Source: Candidatus Methylomirabilis lanthanidiphila
Lineage (GTDB): Bacteria > Methylomirabilota > Methylomirabilia > Methylomirabilales > Methylomirabilaceae
Direction of reading: 5' to 3'
Length of the DNA: 64,000 nucleotides
Assembly: GCA_902196205.1 (NCBI GenBank)
Contig: CABIKM010000006.1
Span: 29,724-93,723 of the forward strand
A program made the translations under genes and the position numbers. Positions 34,448 through 43,913 of this stretch are shown one piece after another; positions within the stretch are counted from its first letter, which is position 1, and each line of letters opens with the position of its first letter. Under the pieces are notes generated by a model that saw only the letters and a program-made list of their open reading frames with translations, searched no databases and was not told the DNA's origin.

Positions 34448-35626
34448 CTAATCGGCCTGGCGCCGCAAAAAGGTCGGGATATCCATCTCGTCCCCATCAA
34501 GGTCCTGGGGTCTAAGCTCCAGATCGCGCGCATTGAATTGCTCATCGACGGTCTCACGCCCGATCGTCCCGCGCTTCCTGAGAAAACCCCCGCGCTCCGC
34601 AGCCTTGGCTGCATACGCCTTCATTTCGACCATATTTTTTGAGGACTCTCCCTCTCTCACCGAGGCGGCAGTCTCGAACCCGGTGGCAATCACCGTCACG
34701 CAGACACTATCTTTCAACGATTCGTCGATGACCGCTCCGAAAATGATATTGGCATCTTGATGGGCCGACTTACAGATGGTGGAGCTGGCCTCATTCACTT
34801 CGTACAGCGAGAGCGCCGGACCGCCGGTGATGTTAATGAGGACGCCCTTGGCACCGTCGATGGAGACGTTTTCCAGGAGCGGGCTGTTGATTGCCTGTGC
34901 GGCCGCTTCGGAGGCCGCACTCTCCCCCGATGCCACGCCGATCCCCATCATGGCAATTCCGCGCTCCGACATAATGGTCTTCACATCGGCAAAGTCCAGG
35001 TTGATCAGACCCGGCACCACGATGAGGTCCGCAATCCCCTGCACCGCCTGGCGCAGCACGTCGTCGGCAACCTTGAAGGCGTCGGTCAGCGTGGTCTGTC
35101 GCTCCACCACCTGCAGCAGCCGCTGGTTTGGGATGGTGATCAAGGTATCGACGCTCTCGCATAGCGCAGCTAGCCCACGGGCGGCGTGAGTCTCTCGGAC
35201 CTTGCCCTCAAACGCAAACGGCTTGGTCACCACTCCGACCGTCAGGATACCCAACTCCTTGGCAAGGTTCGCGATGACGGGCGCAGCACCGGTTCCTGTC
35301 CCTCCTCCCAGCCCCGCGGTGATGAACACCATATCCGCGCCTTCCAGGAGGCTCAGGATCTTGTCGCTGTCCTCAAGCGCCGCCTGCCGCCCGATCTCCG
35401 GATTCGCCCCCGCCCCCAGCCCCCTTGTGACGTTCGCGCCAATCTGAAGCCTGGTGTTTACCGGCGACATTTTGAGCGCTTGGGTATCGGTATTCACCAC
35501 AAAAAACTCAACCCCGGTGACATCCGATGACGACATTCGATTCACCGCATTGGACCCTCCGCCCCCCACTCCGATGACCTTGATCTTGGCCGCGTGCTCA
35601 GCATCGATCTCCAGCGCAAATGGCAT
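34448..35626 (-). CDS. ftsZ: Cell division protein FtsZ
   Basis: 392 residues from ATG 35626 (AGGGGAGG five bases upstream). Tubulin-fold GTPase with [13 protein letters not shown] at 19-31 and the signature GGGTGTG at 107-113. The C-terminal contact peptide [12 protein letters not shown], which binds FtsA, is intact after a variable linker. It forms the division ring. ftsA precedes it by 39 nt. Confidence 0.98.
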   Translation of the reverse strand: MPFALEIDAEHAAKIKVIGVGGGGSNAVNRMSSSDVTGVEFFVVNTDTQALKMSPVNTRLQIGANVTRGLGAGANPEIGRQAALEDSDKILSLLEGADMVFITAGLGGGTGTGAAPVIANLAKELGILTVGVVTKPFAFEGKVRETHAARGLAALCESVDTLITIPNQRLLQVVERQTTLTDAFKVADDVLRQAVQGIADLIVVPGLINLDFADVKTIMSERGIAMMGIGVASGESAASEAAAQAINSPLLENVSIDGAKGVLINITGGPALSLYEVNEASSTICKSAHQDANIIFGAVIDESLKDSVCVTVIATGFETAASVREGESSKNMVEMKAYAAKAAERGGFLRKRGTIGRETVDEQFNARDLELRPQDLDGDEMDIPTFLRRQAD

Positions 35627-35665
35627 CTCCACCTCCCCTCGAGAGCAGTTATTGGATGTTGGGTC

Positions 35666-36901
35666 TTAGAGGAAATCGCTAAACCACTGCCGCATTCGAT
35701 TGATAATCTTGTCTACCAGGCTTCGCTCCGACGGCCTGCTGAACCGATGCTGATCCAGATGTGACGCGCCGTACAGCACCAAGCCCACGCCGGTCGCGTG
35801 CATCGGCGAGCTGACTACCTCCTTCAGGCCGCCGACGCCGGACGGGATCCCCAGCCGTACCGGCAGGTCGAAGAGCTGCTCAGCCAGCTCCGGCACACCC
35901 ACCATCGCCGAAGAACCCCCGGTCACCACAATCCCGGCGGCAATCTGCTGCAGCAGCCCGGCCCGCCGCACCTCCAAGCCGGCGTGCGTGAAGATCTCCT
36001 CCATCCTCGGCTGCACGATCTCGCACAACATCTGCCGCGACAACAGGCGGGGCTTACGGCCGCCGACGCTTGGAACCTCCACGACCTCCTCAGCCCCGGC
36101 AAGCGAGGCCAGCGCGCAACCATACTGCCGCTTGATCTCCTCGGCGCACGGCGGAGGCGTCCTGAGTCCGATGGCGATATCGTGGGTCAGATGGTCGCCG
36201 CCCAGCGGCAGCACCGCCGTGTGGCGAATGCTCCCGTCTATGAACACGGCGATATCCGAGGTTCCTCCGCCGATGTCGATCAGAATGACCCCCAGATCTT
36301 TTTCATCGGCAGTCAACGTCGCTTCGCTGGAGGCCAGCGGCTGCAGCACGATATCCCGCACCTCCAGCCCGGCCCTGTTCGCGCACTTGACGATGTTTTC
36401 TGCCGAGGCGACAGCGCCCGTGACAATATGGATCTCGGCCTCGAGTCGGCAACCGCTCATCCCAACCGGTTCTTTAACCCCTCCCTGGTCGTCGATGATA
36501 AACTCCTGAGGAATGATGTGAATCACCCGGCGGTCGGCAGGCAGCGTAATGGCCTTGGCCGCATCGAGAACCCGATCGACATCGGCCTGCGTGACCTCCT
36601 GGTTCTTGCCGGAGACTGCAATGACCCCCCGGCTGTTAATTCCCTTAATGTGGCTTCCGGCGATCCCCACAAATGCGGAATCCAGGGCCACTCCCGCCAT
36701 GGCCTCCGCCGCCTCGATTGCCCGTCTGACCGACTCAACGGTCACATCGATATTGACGACGACGCCCTTCTTGAGACCCTGCGATGGACTAATCCCGCAT
36801 CCGATAATTTCGACCCCATTGTCCGTCACTTCAGCGACGATGACGCAGATCTTGGTTGTGCCGATATCGAGCCCCGTTACGATCTCGCCCCTACGGGTCA
36901 T
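35666..36901 (-). CDS. ftsA: Cell division protein FtsA
   Basis: 411 residues of the actin-like fold. LDIGTTKICVIVAEV (11-25) is phosphate 1, DIGGGTSDIAVF phosphate 2; the SHS2-1C region lies about 85-160. The end IINRMRQWFSDFL is the amphipathic membrane-binding helix. It tethers FtsZ to the membrane. The ATG overlaps the ftsQ stop as ATGA. Confidence 0.97.
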   Translation of the reverse strand: MTRRGEIVTGLDIGTTKICVIVAEVTDNGVEIIGCGISPSQGLKKGVVVNIDVTVESVRRAIEAAEAMAGVALDSAFVGIAGSHIKGINSRGVIAVSGKNQEVTQADVDRVLDAAKAITLPADRRVIHIIPQEFIIDDQGGVKEPVGMSGCRLEAEIHIVTGAVASAENIVKCANRAGLEVRDIVLQPLASSEATLTADEKDLGVILIDIGGGTSDIAVFIDGSIRHTAVLPLGGDHLTHDIAIGLRTPPPCAEEIKRQYGCALASLAGAEEVVEVPSVGGRKPRLLSRQMLCEIVQPRMEEIFTHAGLEVRRAGLLQQIAAGIVVTGGSSAMVGVPELAEQLFDLPVRLGIPSGVGGLKEVVSSPMHATGVGLVLYGASHLDQHRFSRPSERSLVDKIINRMRQWFSDFL

Positions 36902-37800
36902 GCGCCCTCCTTCGAACGCGGCTTCACGATCACCTTATCGGCGAACCGCAAATCGGCATATTCCAACTCACGCAGGGAGGCCCTGCGCATCTCAAGCACC
37001 CGCGCCAACCGATCCAACTGCCGCTGTATGTCATCCTCCTCCCCGAAATAGAGGGACGGCAATCCCTGACCGAGTAAGATATGGTAGCTTCCGTCGCCTT
37101 TCAGTTGAATCTCCAGCGCCTGCACATCCGCTCCCAAGGCGCCCTGATGGAACCGCTGCCACAGGCGCGCCCCCTGTTCGACGCGAGCAGGATCGATCCG
37201 CTCTCCCGTTTCCAGCGGATGGTCAACGGAGAGCCTCAGGAGCGGAAGATCGGTCATCTCCACCGATGATGCCTCTTGCAGAATCAGCCCATCCTCGCTA
37301 ACCAGGTAGGCACGATCGGCCACCACAACCGCATGTGCTGCGCGCTCCGACACATATACCTGCAGGGTTGCCGGAAGGTGTCTGCTCACCCTCACCGTTT
37401 TGATCCAGGGATTGCGTCCGACCTGTGCCGCAAGCACCCGCAAATCGATTCGGAGAATGCTCGCATCAGACGCCAAGCCCAAGCTCTCGATGATCACCGC
37501 ACTGGATACTCGCTGGTTGCCTTCAACGATGACATCGCTGATCTGAAAATAGCCCATCGACATAGAGCGCGGAATCTGCTGCCAGATCAGCCATCCCAGA
37601 CCGACGACTAGCACGGAAAAGATGGCCGCTCGCCCGCCCCGCCTCAAGAGCAAACCAAGCCGCGAGCCTCTGCGAGTCACGCCCCGCCGCCGCCATGTCG
37701 ACCCCGCCGATGCCGACCTCAGGAAACGGCGATTCGGACGAAACCCGGCATTCTCCTCAACCCGCGATGGGCGATCCGACGACCTGAATCTCCAGTTCAA
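36898..37800 (-). CDS. ftsQ: Cell division protein FtsQ
   Basis: 300 residues: an Arg-rich cytoplasmic part (1-55), one membrane helix (about 57-73, AAIFSVLVVGLGWLIWQQI), a POTRA domain (YFQISDVIVEGNQRVSSAVI) and a beta domain. The start is TTG at 37800 with GGGAG six bases upstream; it overlaps the murB 3' end by 44 nt. No better start is seen. FtsQ bridges FtsL/FtsB and the late divisome. No separate ftsB is seen in the cluster. Confidence 0.9.
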   Translation of the reverse strand: MNWRFRSSDRPSRVEENAGFRPNRRFLRSASAGSTWRRRGVTRRGSRLGLLLRRGGRAAIFSVLVVGLGWLIWQQIPRSMSMGYFQISDVIVEGNQRVSSAVIIESLGLASDASILRIDLRVLAAQVGRNPWIKTVRVSRHLPATLQVYVSERAAHAVVVADRAYLVSEDGLILQEASSVEMTDLPLLRLSVDHPLETGERIDPARVEQGARLWQRFHQGALGADVQALEIQLKGDGSYHILLGQGLPSLYFGEEDDIQRQLDRLARVLEMRRASLRELEYADLRFADKVIVKPRSKEGA

Positions 37801-38677
37801 GCGCCACTCCCGTCTTCACCATGACCTCGGTTCTGGCTCGCTCAATCAGCCAGAGCACGTCTGCGGCCGTTGCCCCGCCCAGGTTCACGATGAAGTTCCC
37901 GTGCTTTTCTGAGATCTGCGCGCCGCCTCGCTGCAACCCTTTAAGTCCCACGCGCTCCACCAAACGCCCCGCGACGTCTCCAGGAGGATTCTTGAAGATG
38001 CACCCCGCCGACCTGACCGCTACAGGCTGCGTCAGATTTCGTCTCACCAGCAACTTTGAGATCGTCCCCCTGATCTCTGTCACCGTTGCGCGCCGAAGCG
38101 TGAAACAGCCTTCAACAATCACCGAACCCGCTGGGAGCGCGGTACGTCGATAGCCGGCGCCAAGCGCATCCCTCGACAGAATCCGCTCCCCACCCCCACC
38201 GTCGACAATACGAATCCAGTCCAGATGGTCGATGATAGCGATTAGCGGCGTCCCGGCGTTGCCCTTGATCGCCCCCCCAACAGTTCCCGGTATACCCGTC
38301 AGCCCTTCAAGCCCTGTCAGACCCCTCATTGCAGAGAGAGCCAGCAGACGACTCGTCCGTACGCCGGCCCCACATCTAATTCGTTCGTCGACGGCCTCAA
38401 GCTCAAGGAATGTTCGGGAGAGATTGATGACCAGCCCCTTGACCCCCCAATCCGGCACCAGCATGTTACTGCCGCCGCCGAAGATCAGAACGGGAATCGC
38501 CTCATCCCGCGCCATCTTGAGTAAGCGCTTCAGGTCTTCAAGATCAGCCGGGAAGGCCATCACGTCGGCTGGGCCGCCGATCCGGAAGTAGGTGTGCGAC
38601 GCCAGCGGCTCATCGGTGAGGATCGTTCCTTTGATGAGCCCTTGGAGCCTTTCCTGTAGACTCTGCGTTTCTAACAT
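37757..38677 (-). CDS. murB: UDP-N-acetylenolpyruvoylglucosamine reductase MurB
   Basis: 306 residues, type II MurB (no extra Tyr loop domain). FAD-binding FRIGGPADVM, LIFGGGSNMLV, GIPGTVGGAIKGNAG. The catalytic position usually held by Ser reads Cys in RSAGCIFKNPPG, a variant known in some lineages. It reduces the enolpyruvyl moiety to lactyl with NADPH. It lies 22 nt after murC and overlaps ftsQ. Confidence 0.95.
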   Translation of the reverse strand: MLETQSLQERLQGLIKGTILTDEPLASHTYFRIGGPADVMAFPADLEDLKRLLKMARDEAIPVLIFGGGSNMLVPDWGVKGLVINLSRTFLELEAVDERIRCGAGVRTSRLLALSAMRGLTGLEGLTGIPGTVGGAIKGNAGTPLIAIIDHLDWIRIVDGGGGERILSRDALGAGYRRTALPAGSVIVEGCFTLRRATVTEIRGTISKLLVRRNLTQPVAVRSAGCIFKNPPGDVAGRLVERVGLKGLQRGGAQISEKHGNFIVNLGGATAADVLWLIERARTEVMVKTGVALELEIQVVGSPIAG

Positions 38678-38695
38678 TGGCTTTATGACATGAAA

Positions 38696-38758
38696 GCGAT
38701 CAGCTTTCAGCGATCAGCTTTTCGCTGATGCCTGACGGCTGATTGCTGACTGCTGCCT
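38696..38758. repeat. Heptad array g (9 units) at the 3' end of murC
   Basis: GCGATCA, GCTTTCA, GCGATCA, GCTTTTC, GCTGATG, CCTGACG, GCTGATT, GCTGACT, GCTGCCT in exact phase. The left half (GATCAGC, TTTCAGC) is inverted against the right half (GCTGATG, GCTGATT). It supplies the final residues and the stop codon of murC. Confidence 0.88.
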
Positions 38759-40124
38759 CGTTCAGCCGTCGGACGATCTCCTCGCCGGCCTTCCAGATGT
38801 CACCCGCACCCATAGTGATCACCAGATCTCCAGGACGAGCCAACTCGACGACACGGTCCGGAATCTCCTCCTTGCGTTCCACGTACAGTACATTCGGTCC
38901 GTTCCGACCGATAATCCCGTCCGCGATCTGCCGACCGGACACCCCGTCAATCGGCGCCTCTCCTGCCGGGTAGATCCCGGTGATGATCACCTGGTCGGCG
39001 AGATCGAAGGCCGACGCAAATTCTGGAAGCAGCCGCTGCGTCCTGCTGTACCGATGCGGCTGAAATACCGCAATCAGTCGCCGCCCGAGTCCATCCCTGG
39101 CCGCCTTGAGCGTCGCCTGAATTTCCGCCGGGTGATGGGCGTAGTCATCCACTACCATGATATCCTGGGGGCTCCCCTTCACCTGGAAACGTCGAACAAC
39201 ACCGGAGAACTCTCCGAGAGCGGCCTGGATTGCAGGAAAGTCAATATCCAGTTCGAGACCAACCGCTATGGCCGCCAACGCATTGGACACATTGTGCACG
39301 CCGGGAACCCTAAGCTGCACCTCCCCCAGCGGATCCCCCCTGAACCTCACCTTGAAGGAGGAGCTAAGCCCGGTCAGCGAGATCCCCTCTGCCGTCAAGT
39401 CGGCCTGCGCACGACAACCATACGAGACAACACGTTTCTGCACCCTGGGCAACAGGTCCACGATCTGTTCCTGATCAAGACACAGCACAGCAGAGCCATA
39501 AAAGGGGACCTTGTTGATAAACTCCAGGAACGTCTCCTTAATCTGCTCGAGATCGCGGTAGTAATCGAGATGCTCGGCATCGATAGTGGTCACCACGGCG
39601 ATGGTCGGCGCCAGCTTGAGGAACGAACCGTCGCTCTCGTCGGCCTCCGCGACCATAAACTCGCCACGTCCGAGCTTTGCATTACTGCCAAGCGCATCCA
39701 GCCTGCCTCCAATGACCACGGTAGGATCAAAGCCGGCCCTGGCCAGGACCGTCGCCACCATCGAGGTCGTCGTAGTCTTTCCATGGGTGCCGGCAACGGC
39801 CACGCCATACTTCATCCGCATCAGTTCGGCCAGCATCTCCGCCCGCTGAATGACCGGAATGGCCTGCGTCTTCGCCGCAACAATCTCGGGATTCTCCGAA
39901 GAGACCGCCGAGGATCGGACCACCACGTCGGCATCCTCTACGTGGGCGGCATCATGACCGATGTGTACGGTAATCCCCAATGACCGAAGTCTGAGGGCAT
40001 GCTCTGACACCTTCAGATCGGAACCGCTGACCTGATAGCCAAGGTTGTGGAGGACCTCGGCAATCCCGCTCATCCCGACCCCCCCGATCCCAACAAAGTG
40101 GATATGCCGAATCTTCTTAAACAT
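38700..40124 (-). CDS. murC: UDP-N-acetylmuramate--L-alanine ligase MurC
   Basis: 474 residues. Rossmann start HFVGIGGVGMSGIAEVL (about 9-25), ATP loop GTHGKTTTTSMVATVL (about 114-129), DDYAHHPAEI in the C-terminal domain. It adds L-Ala to UDP-MurNAc. The last 18 or so residues (AAVSNQPSGISEKLIAES) are encoded by a heptad array and lie outside the folded domain. It sits between murG and murB. Confidence 0.97.
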   Translation of the reverse strand: MFKKIRHIHFVGIGGVGMSGIAEVLHNLGYQVSGSDLKVSEHALRLRSLGITVHIGHDAAHVEDADVVVRSSAVSSENPEIVAAKTQAIPVIQRAEMLAELMRMKYGVAVAGTHGKTTTTSMVATVLARAGFDPTVVIGGRLDALGSNAKLGRGEFMVAEADESDGSFLKLAPTIAVVTTIDAEHLDYYRDLEQIKETFLEFINKVPFYGSAVLCLDQEQIVDLLPRVQKRVVSYGCRAQADLTAEGISLTGLSSSFKVRFRGDPLGEVQLRVPGVHNVSNALAAIAVGLELDIDFPAIQAALGEFSGVVRRFQVKGSPQDIMVVDDYAHHPAEIQATLKAARDGLGRRLIAVFQPHRYSRTQRLLPEFASAFDLADQVIITGIYPAGEAPIDGVSGRQIADGIIGRNGPNVLYVERKEEIPDRVVELARPGDLVITMGAGDIWKAGEEIVRRLNEAAVSNQPSGISEKLIAES

Positions 40125-40129
40125 GTCAG

Positions 40130-41281
40130 TTACAGGCTCCGCTGTGCAGTTTCGGGTTTAGGGTTTATGACCTGACAGTTAGCACGATACGCGTGCGCGG
40201 TTTCTACTACCAGGTCGGCCAGACGGACCGCCGCATCCGGCCTCGCCAGCCCCTTCGCCCTATGCGCCATCTCCTCAAGTCCCTGTCGGTCGCGAAGACA
40301 CGTCCGTATGAATTCAGCCACCAGCACCCCGCTCAGATCGCGATCCAGAACCATCCTGGCGCCGCCGGAGGCGACCAGCGCTTCTGCGTTGTAGCGCTGG
40401 TGATCATTCGCGGCAAAAGGGAACGGAGTTAGTACTGATGGTTTACCCAGGGCGCAAAGCTCGGCGACAGTGCCGGCGCCCGCTCGACAGAAACACAGAT
40501 CGGCGGCAGCATACACGGCGGCCATCGCCTCAAAGAACGGCTTCACCATCGCCCGATACCCGTCCGCATCATACCCTTGTTGGGCAGCCGCAAGATCGCG
40601 CGGACCGGTGGCATGAATGAACTGGATTCGCTCTCGCTCGCCTGCCAGCATGGGGAGCGCCTCCATGATCGCCTGGTTCAGCCGATGCGCCCCCTGGCTG
40701 CCGCCAAAGATCAGAACGGTCAGTCGATCCTGATCGAGATTCAGGCGGGTGAGGGCCTCTGCCCTGCGCACGCCGAAGAGCTCCTTCCGGACCGGGTTGC
40801 CGGTGACCTGTACTTTACGCTGAGGAAAAAAACCGGATGCCTCCTCGAAGGCAATCGCCACGCGATCAACGACCTTCCCCAACCATCGGTTGGTCAACCC
40901 CGGAAAGGCGTTCTGCTCATGGATCACCGTGGGGACCTTTGCAAGCACTCCCGACAGCACCATGGCAGCCGAGGCGTAGCCGCCGAACCCGACAATAACA
41001 TCGGGACGGAACCGTCGCAGGATTGAGAAGGATCGGATGAGCCCTGCAGGAACCAGTGTGAGGCTCCGAAGCCGCGAACGTAAGCGCTTGCCCTGTAAGC
41101 CTGAAGCCCTGATTCCTTCGAATTCCCACCCTCTCGCCGCAAGCAACGATGCCTCAACCCCGCCCTCAACGCCGACAAATAGCAGCGGCAGGTCCGTCCT
41201 TCTCGACCGGAGTTCCTCGGCTAAGGCAATAGCGGGAAAGAGGTGACCGCCTGTCCCACCTCCCGCAATGATGGCCTTCAT
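40130..41281 (-). CDS. murG: UDP-GlcNAc:lipid I transferase MurG
   Basis: 383 residues from ATG 41281, which overlaps the ftsW stop as ATGA; the longer frame upstream is a shadow of ftsW. GT-B fold: AGGGTGGHLFPAIALAEEL (about 6-24), HEQNAFPGLTNR, FGGSQGAHRLNQ, CRAGAGTVAELCALGKPS. It makes lipid II on the inner face of the membrane. The last dozen residues (QVINPKPETAQRSL) come from a heptad array. Confidence 0.96.
   Translation of the reverse strand: MKAIIAGGGTGGHLFPAIALAEELRSRRTDLPLLFVGVEGGVEASLLAARGWEFEGIRASGLQGKRLRSRLRSLTLVPAGLIRSFSILRRFRPDVIVGFGGYASAAMVLSGVLAKVPTVIHEQNAFPGLTNRWLGKVVDRVAIAFEEASGFFPQRKVQVTGNPVRKELFGVRRAEALTRLNLDQDRLTVLIFGGSQGAHRLNQAIMEALPMLAGERERIQFIHATGPRDLAAAQQGYDADGYRAMVKPFFEAMAAVYAAADLCFCRAGAGTVAELCALGKPSVLTPFPFAANDHQRYNAEALVASGGARMVLDRDLSGVLVAEFIRTCLRDRQGLEEMAHRAKGLARPDAAVRLADLVVETAHAYRANCQVINPKPETAQRSL
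40144..40178. repeat. Heptad array h (5 units) at the 3' end of murG
   Basis: GTGCAGT, TTCGGGT, TTAGGGT, TTATGAC, CTGACAG. Short array, read as the MurG tail. Confidence 0.65.
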
Positions 41282-42393
41282 GCGAGTCGTCCTCTCGCCG
41301 TCTGGTAACGCGAGATACTGAGTAGGATGCCGACACAGAACAAGGTAGTGACCAGCGATGTGCCGCCAAAACTGACCAACGGCAGCGGTAAGCCCGTAAT
41401 AGGCAGCAGTCCGACAACTACTCCGAGATTTATGACGGCCTGGACCACAATGATAAAGGTAATACCGATCGCCGCGTAGGCGCCGAATAGATCGGGAGCC
41501 CGGAGTGCGATCCGAGTTCCCCGCCACAAGAACACACCGAAAAGAGAGACGATGATGAGCGACCCTATAAGCCCCGTCTCCTCCCCGGCAACGGCAAAGA
41601 TAAACTCGGTATGGGACTCCGGCAGATAGCCCAGCTTACCGTAGCTCTCGCCGAGCCCTCGCCCCAGCAATCCCCCAGGTCCCAATGCGACGATTGACTG
41701 ATTGGTCTGGTGTGCGGCTTTGGCCGAGGCGTGAGTAGGATCCAGCGCCGTCATGACTCGCTCCAGGGCATACGGATGGGTCACGACAAACAGGACGGCG
41801 ACAGCCCCAACAGCGAGGGCGATAACGCTCAGATGACTCAGGCGGACCCCGGCCGCAAAACAGAGCGCCAAGACTGTACACAGCAGGACCCCCACCATCC
41901 CAAAGTGGGGCTGTAAGACAATCAGGCCGCACACGAGTCCTGAGAGGATGAGCGGTAAGAAAAAGCGCTTCATAAATGATTCGTCCTGATCGGCTCTTTT
42001 GGCGAGAACCCTGGCCATGAGGAGAACAATAGAGAGTTTGGCCAACTCGGACGGTTGAAACGAGATCCCAAACAGCCGAATCCACCGCCTCGCGTTGTTG
42101 ACCTTGACCCCGATCGACGGCACCAGCACCAGCAGGAGGAGGAACAGCGAGAAGAAGAATAACAGGGGCGCATACTGCTGAAATGTGCGGTAGTCTCGGT
42201 TCATGGCCCAGATCATGACCGCGCACCCGATCAGGGCCCAGAGGAGCTGCTTCTTCAGGAAAAAGAACGGGTCGCCGTATTGCTCTCCGGCCTTGATGGC
42301 GCCCGCGCTGTAGACCATGATGATACCGAGTAGGACCAATACCAACGAGACGGTGTACAGCACTTTGTCGTAGGGGGGGCGCTTACTGATCAT
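41278..42393 (-). CDS. ftsW: Lipid II polymerase FtsW (SEDS family)
   Basis: 371 residues with about 10 membrane segments. The extracellular-loop and C-terminal signature GLPLPLVSFGGTSLV with GIL.S.SR after it marks SEDS proteins; AINRDYRTFQQ-type start loop and RWIRLFGISFQPSELAKL are also typical. FtsW polymerises glycan at the septum with FtsI. It overlaps murD and murG by ATGA on either side. Confidence 0.96.
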   Translation of the reverse strand: MISKRPPYDKVLYTVSLVLVLLGIIMVYSAGAIKAGEQYGDPFFFLKKQLLWALIGCAVMIWAMNRDYRTFQQYAPLLFFFSLFLLLLVLVPSIGVKVNNARRWIRLFGISFQPSELAKLSIVLLMARVLAKRADQDESFMKRFFLPLILSGLVCGLIVLQPHFGMVGVLLCTVLALCFAAGVRLSHLSVIALAVGAVAVLFVVTHPYALERVMTALDPTHASAKAAHQTNQSIVALGPGGLLGRGLGESYGKLGYLPESHTEFIFAVAGEETGLIGSLIIVSLFGVFLWRGTRIALRAPDLFGAYAAIGITFIIVVQAVINLGVVVGLLPITGLPLPLVSFGGTSLVTTLFCVGILLSISRYQTARGRLA

Positions 42394-43772
42394 GCCTGCC
42401 CCCGTATGCTGTAAGCGGGGGGCACGAGCCCTCGGACCGCTGCCTTGAAGACGCGTCCACGCTCTTCAAAATCGGCAAACATATCGAAGCTGGCGCAGGC
42501 CGGCGACAACAGTACAATTTCTCCCGGGGATGCGGCGGCGGCGGCGAGCCGAACAGCCTCCTGGAGACTCCGCGCCTCCTCTATGGGACAGGCGGAAGCC
42601 AGCGCACACTGCATCACCCCGGCAGCCTCGCCGATCAGGATCAGCCGCTTCACCCGTTCGCGGACCAGCGGGAGCAACGGCGCAAAGTCGCCATGCTTGT
42701 CCCTGCCGCCGGCGATAAGCACGATGGGGTCCGTAAAACTTTCCAGCGAACGGACCACCGCTCCAACATTGGTCCCCTTCGAGTCGTTCACGTAGCGAAC
42801 GCCTCCGATCTCCGCCACAAACTCCAGACGATGTTCCAGTCCTTCAAAACCGGTGAGCGCCGTCCGGATCGCCATCGGGGGTGCGCCAACCGTTGCCGCC
42901 GCCAAAACGGCGGCCAGCGAATTTTCCAAGTTATGTACTCCCCGGATCTTCAACTCGGACACCCGGCAGATGGCCTCTCGTCTCCCGTCGAGGGCGAGAA
43001 TGAGCTGATCGCCTTCGACATATGCCCCCTCAGTAAGCGATCCGATCCGGCTGAATGCGATCTTCCGCCCTCCGGCCTGTGCGGCGGCCCGGAGCACCAG
43101 CGGATCGTCCGCATTGACGACGGCGACATCCGACGACCGTTGGTTCTCGAAGATGCGCGCCTTGGCCCGGTAGTAGTCTTCGACCCGGTCGTATCGGTCG
43201 AGATGATCGGGCGCAAGATTCAGGAGCAACGCCACGCGCGGCTTGAACGTCTCGACCGTTTCCAATTGAAAGCTCGACAGCTCCGCAACCACACACTCGT
43301 CGGCTGAAAGGGAAGGCGCGACTCGACACAGTGGGGTGCCGATATTGCCGGCTACGTGCGCCGGAATGCCGGCCTGCTTCAGGATGAGGCCGAGAAGGGT
43401 CGTCGTCGTGCTCTTCCCGTTGGTCCCGGTCACTCCGATGAACGTGGCCTCGCTGCACCGGTAGGCCAGCTCGACCTCGCCGATAAGCGGGATACCCGTC
43501 TCACGAACCCGCGCAAACAGCGGCTCACGCAGATCGACTCCAGGACTGACCACGACAAGATCGGCTGAAAGCAGGGAGCGCAGATACTGCTCACCCAGCT
43601 CAAGACCGACCCCGTCCCGTTCCAGACCGCAGAGATCGTCGCCGATCTGGCGCTCATCCCTGCGGTCGGTGCCGATGACCGCGGCGCCCTGTTTCAGCAG
43701 AAGACGACAGGCCGCCTCCCCGGATCGCGCCAATCCGATGACCACCACTCGTTTACCGGATAGATCGATCAT
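42390..43772 (-). CDS. murD: UDP-N-acetylmuramoylalanine--D-glutamate ligase MurD
   Basis: 460 residues. N-terminal Rossmann VVVIGLARSGEAACRLL, ATP loop GVTGTNGKSTTTTLLG (about 114-129), NDSKGTNVGA and SPACASFDMFADFEERG in the C-terminal domain. It adds D-Glu. It lies 141 nt after mraY, the gap being filled by a heptad array. Confidence 0.97.
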   Translation of the reverse strand: MIDLSGKRVVVIGLARSGEAACRLLLKQGAAVIGTDRRDERQIGDDLCGLERDGVGLELGEQYLRSLLSADLVVVSPGVDLREPLFARVRETGIPLIGEVELAYRCSEATFIGVTGTNGKSTTTTLLGLILKQAGIPAHVAGNIGTPLCRVAPSLSADECVVAELSSFQLETVETFKPRVALLLNLAPDHLDRYDRVEDYYRAKARIFENQRSSDVAVVNADDPLVLRAAAQAGGRKIAFSRIGSLTEGAYVEGDQLILALDGRREAICRVSELKIRGVHNLENSLAAVLAAATVGAPPMAIRTALTGFEGLEHRLEFVAEIGGVRYVNDSKGTNVGAVVRSLESFTDPIVLIAGGRDKHGDFAPLLPLVRERVKRLILIGEAAGVMQCALASACPIEEARSLQEAVRLAAAAASPGEIVLLSPACASFDMFADFEERGRVFKAAVRGLVPPAYSIRGQA

Positions 43773-43781
43773 TGTGTGCTT

Positions 43782-43886
43782 CGCAGTTTCAAGTTTCTAG
43801 TTTTGGGTTTCGAGTTCACGATTCTACCGAATCGAAAAGTGATCTTGGGTCCAACATCCAGGATCCAAGATCTAAGACCCACGATC
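43782..43886. repeat. Heptad array i (15 units) between mraY and murD
   Basis: CGCAGTT, TCAAGTT, TCTAGTT, TTGGGTT, TCGAGTT, CACGATT, CTACCGA, ATCGAAA, AGTGATC, TTGGGTC, CAACATC, CAGGATC, CAAGATC, TAAGACC, CACGATC in exact phase. The left part carries GTTTCNA units, and the right part carries the inverted GATCTTG units. Confidence 0.88.
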
Positions 43887-43913
43887 GCTCTTCTCTTGCC
43901 GTGTTCAACGCGC

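Noticed and set aside
35798..37051. Plus-strand open frame of 417 codons opposite ftsA and ftsQ
   Set aside because: Antisense to ftsA/ftsQ, which are certain by motif and by operon position; shadow frame.
41282..41527. Extended MurG start
   Set aside because: The added 82 residues are the ftsW 3' end read in another frame; ATG 41281 overlaps the ftsW stop and gives the normal MurG opening.
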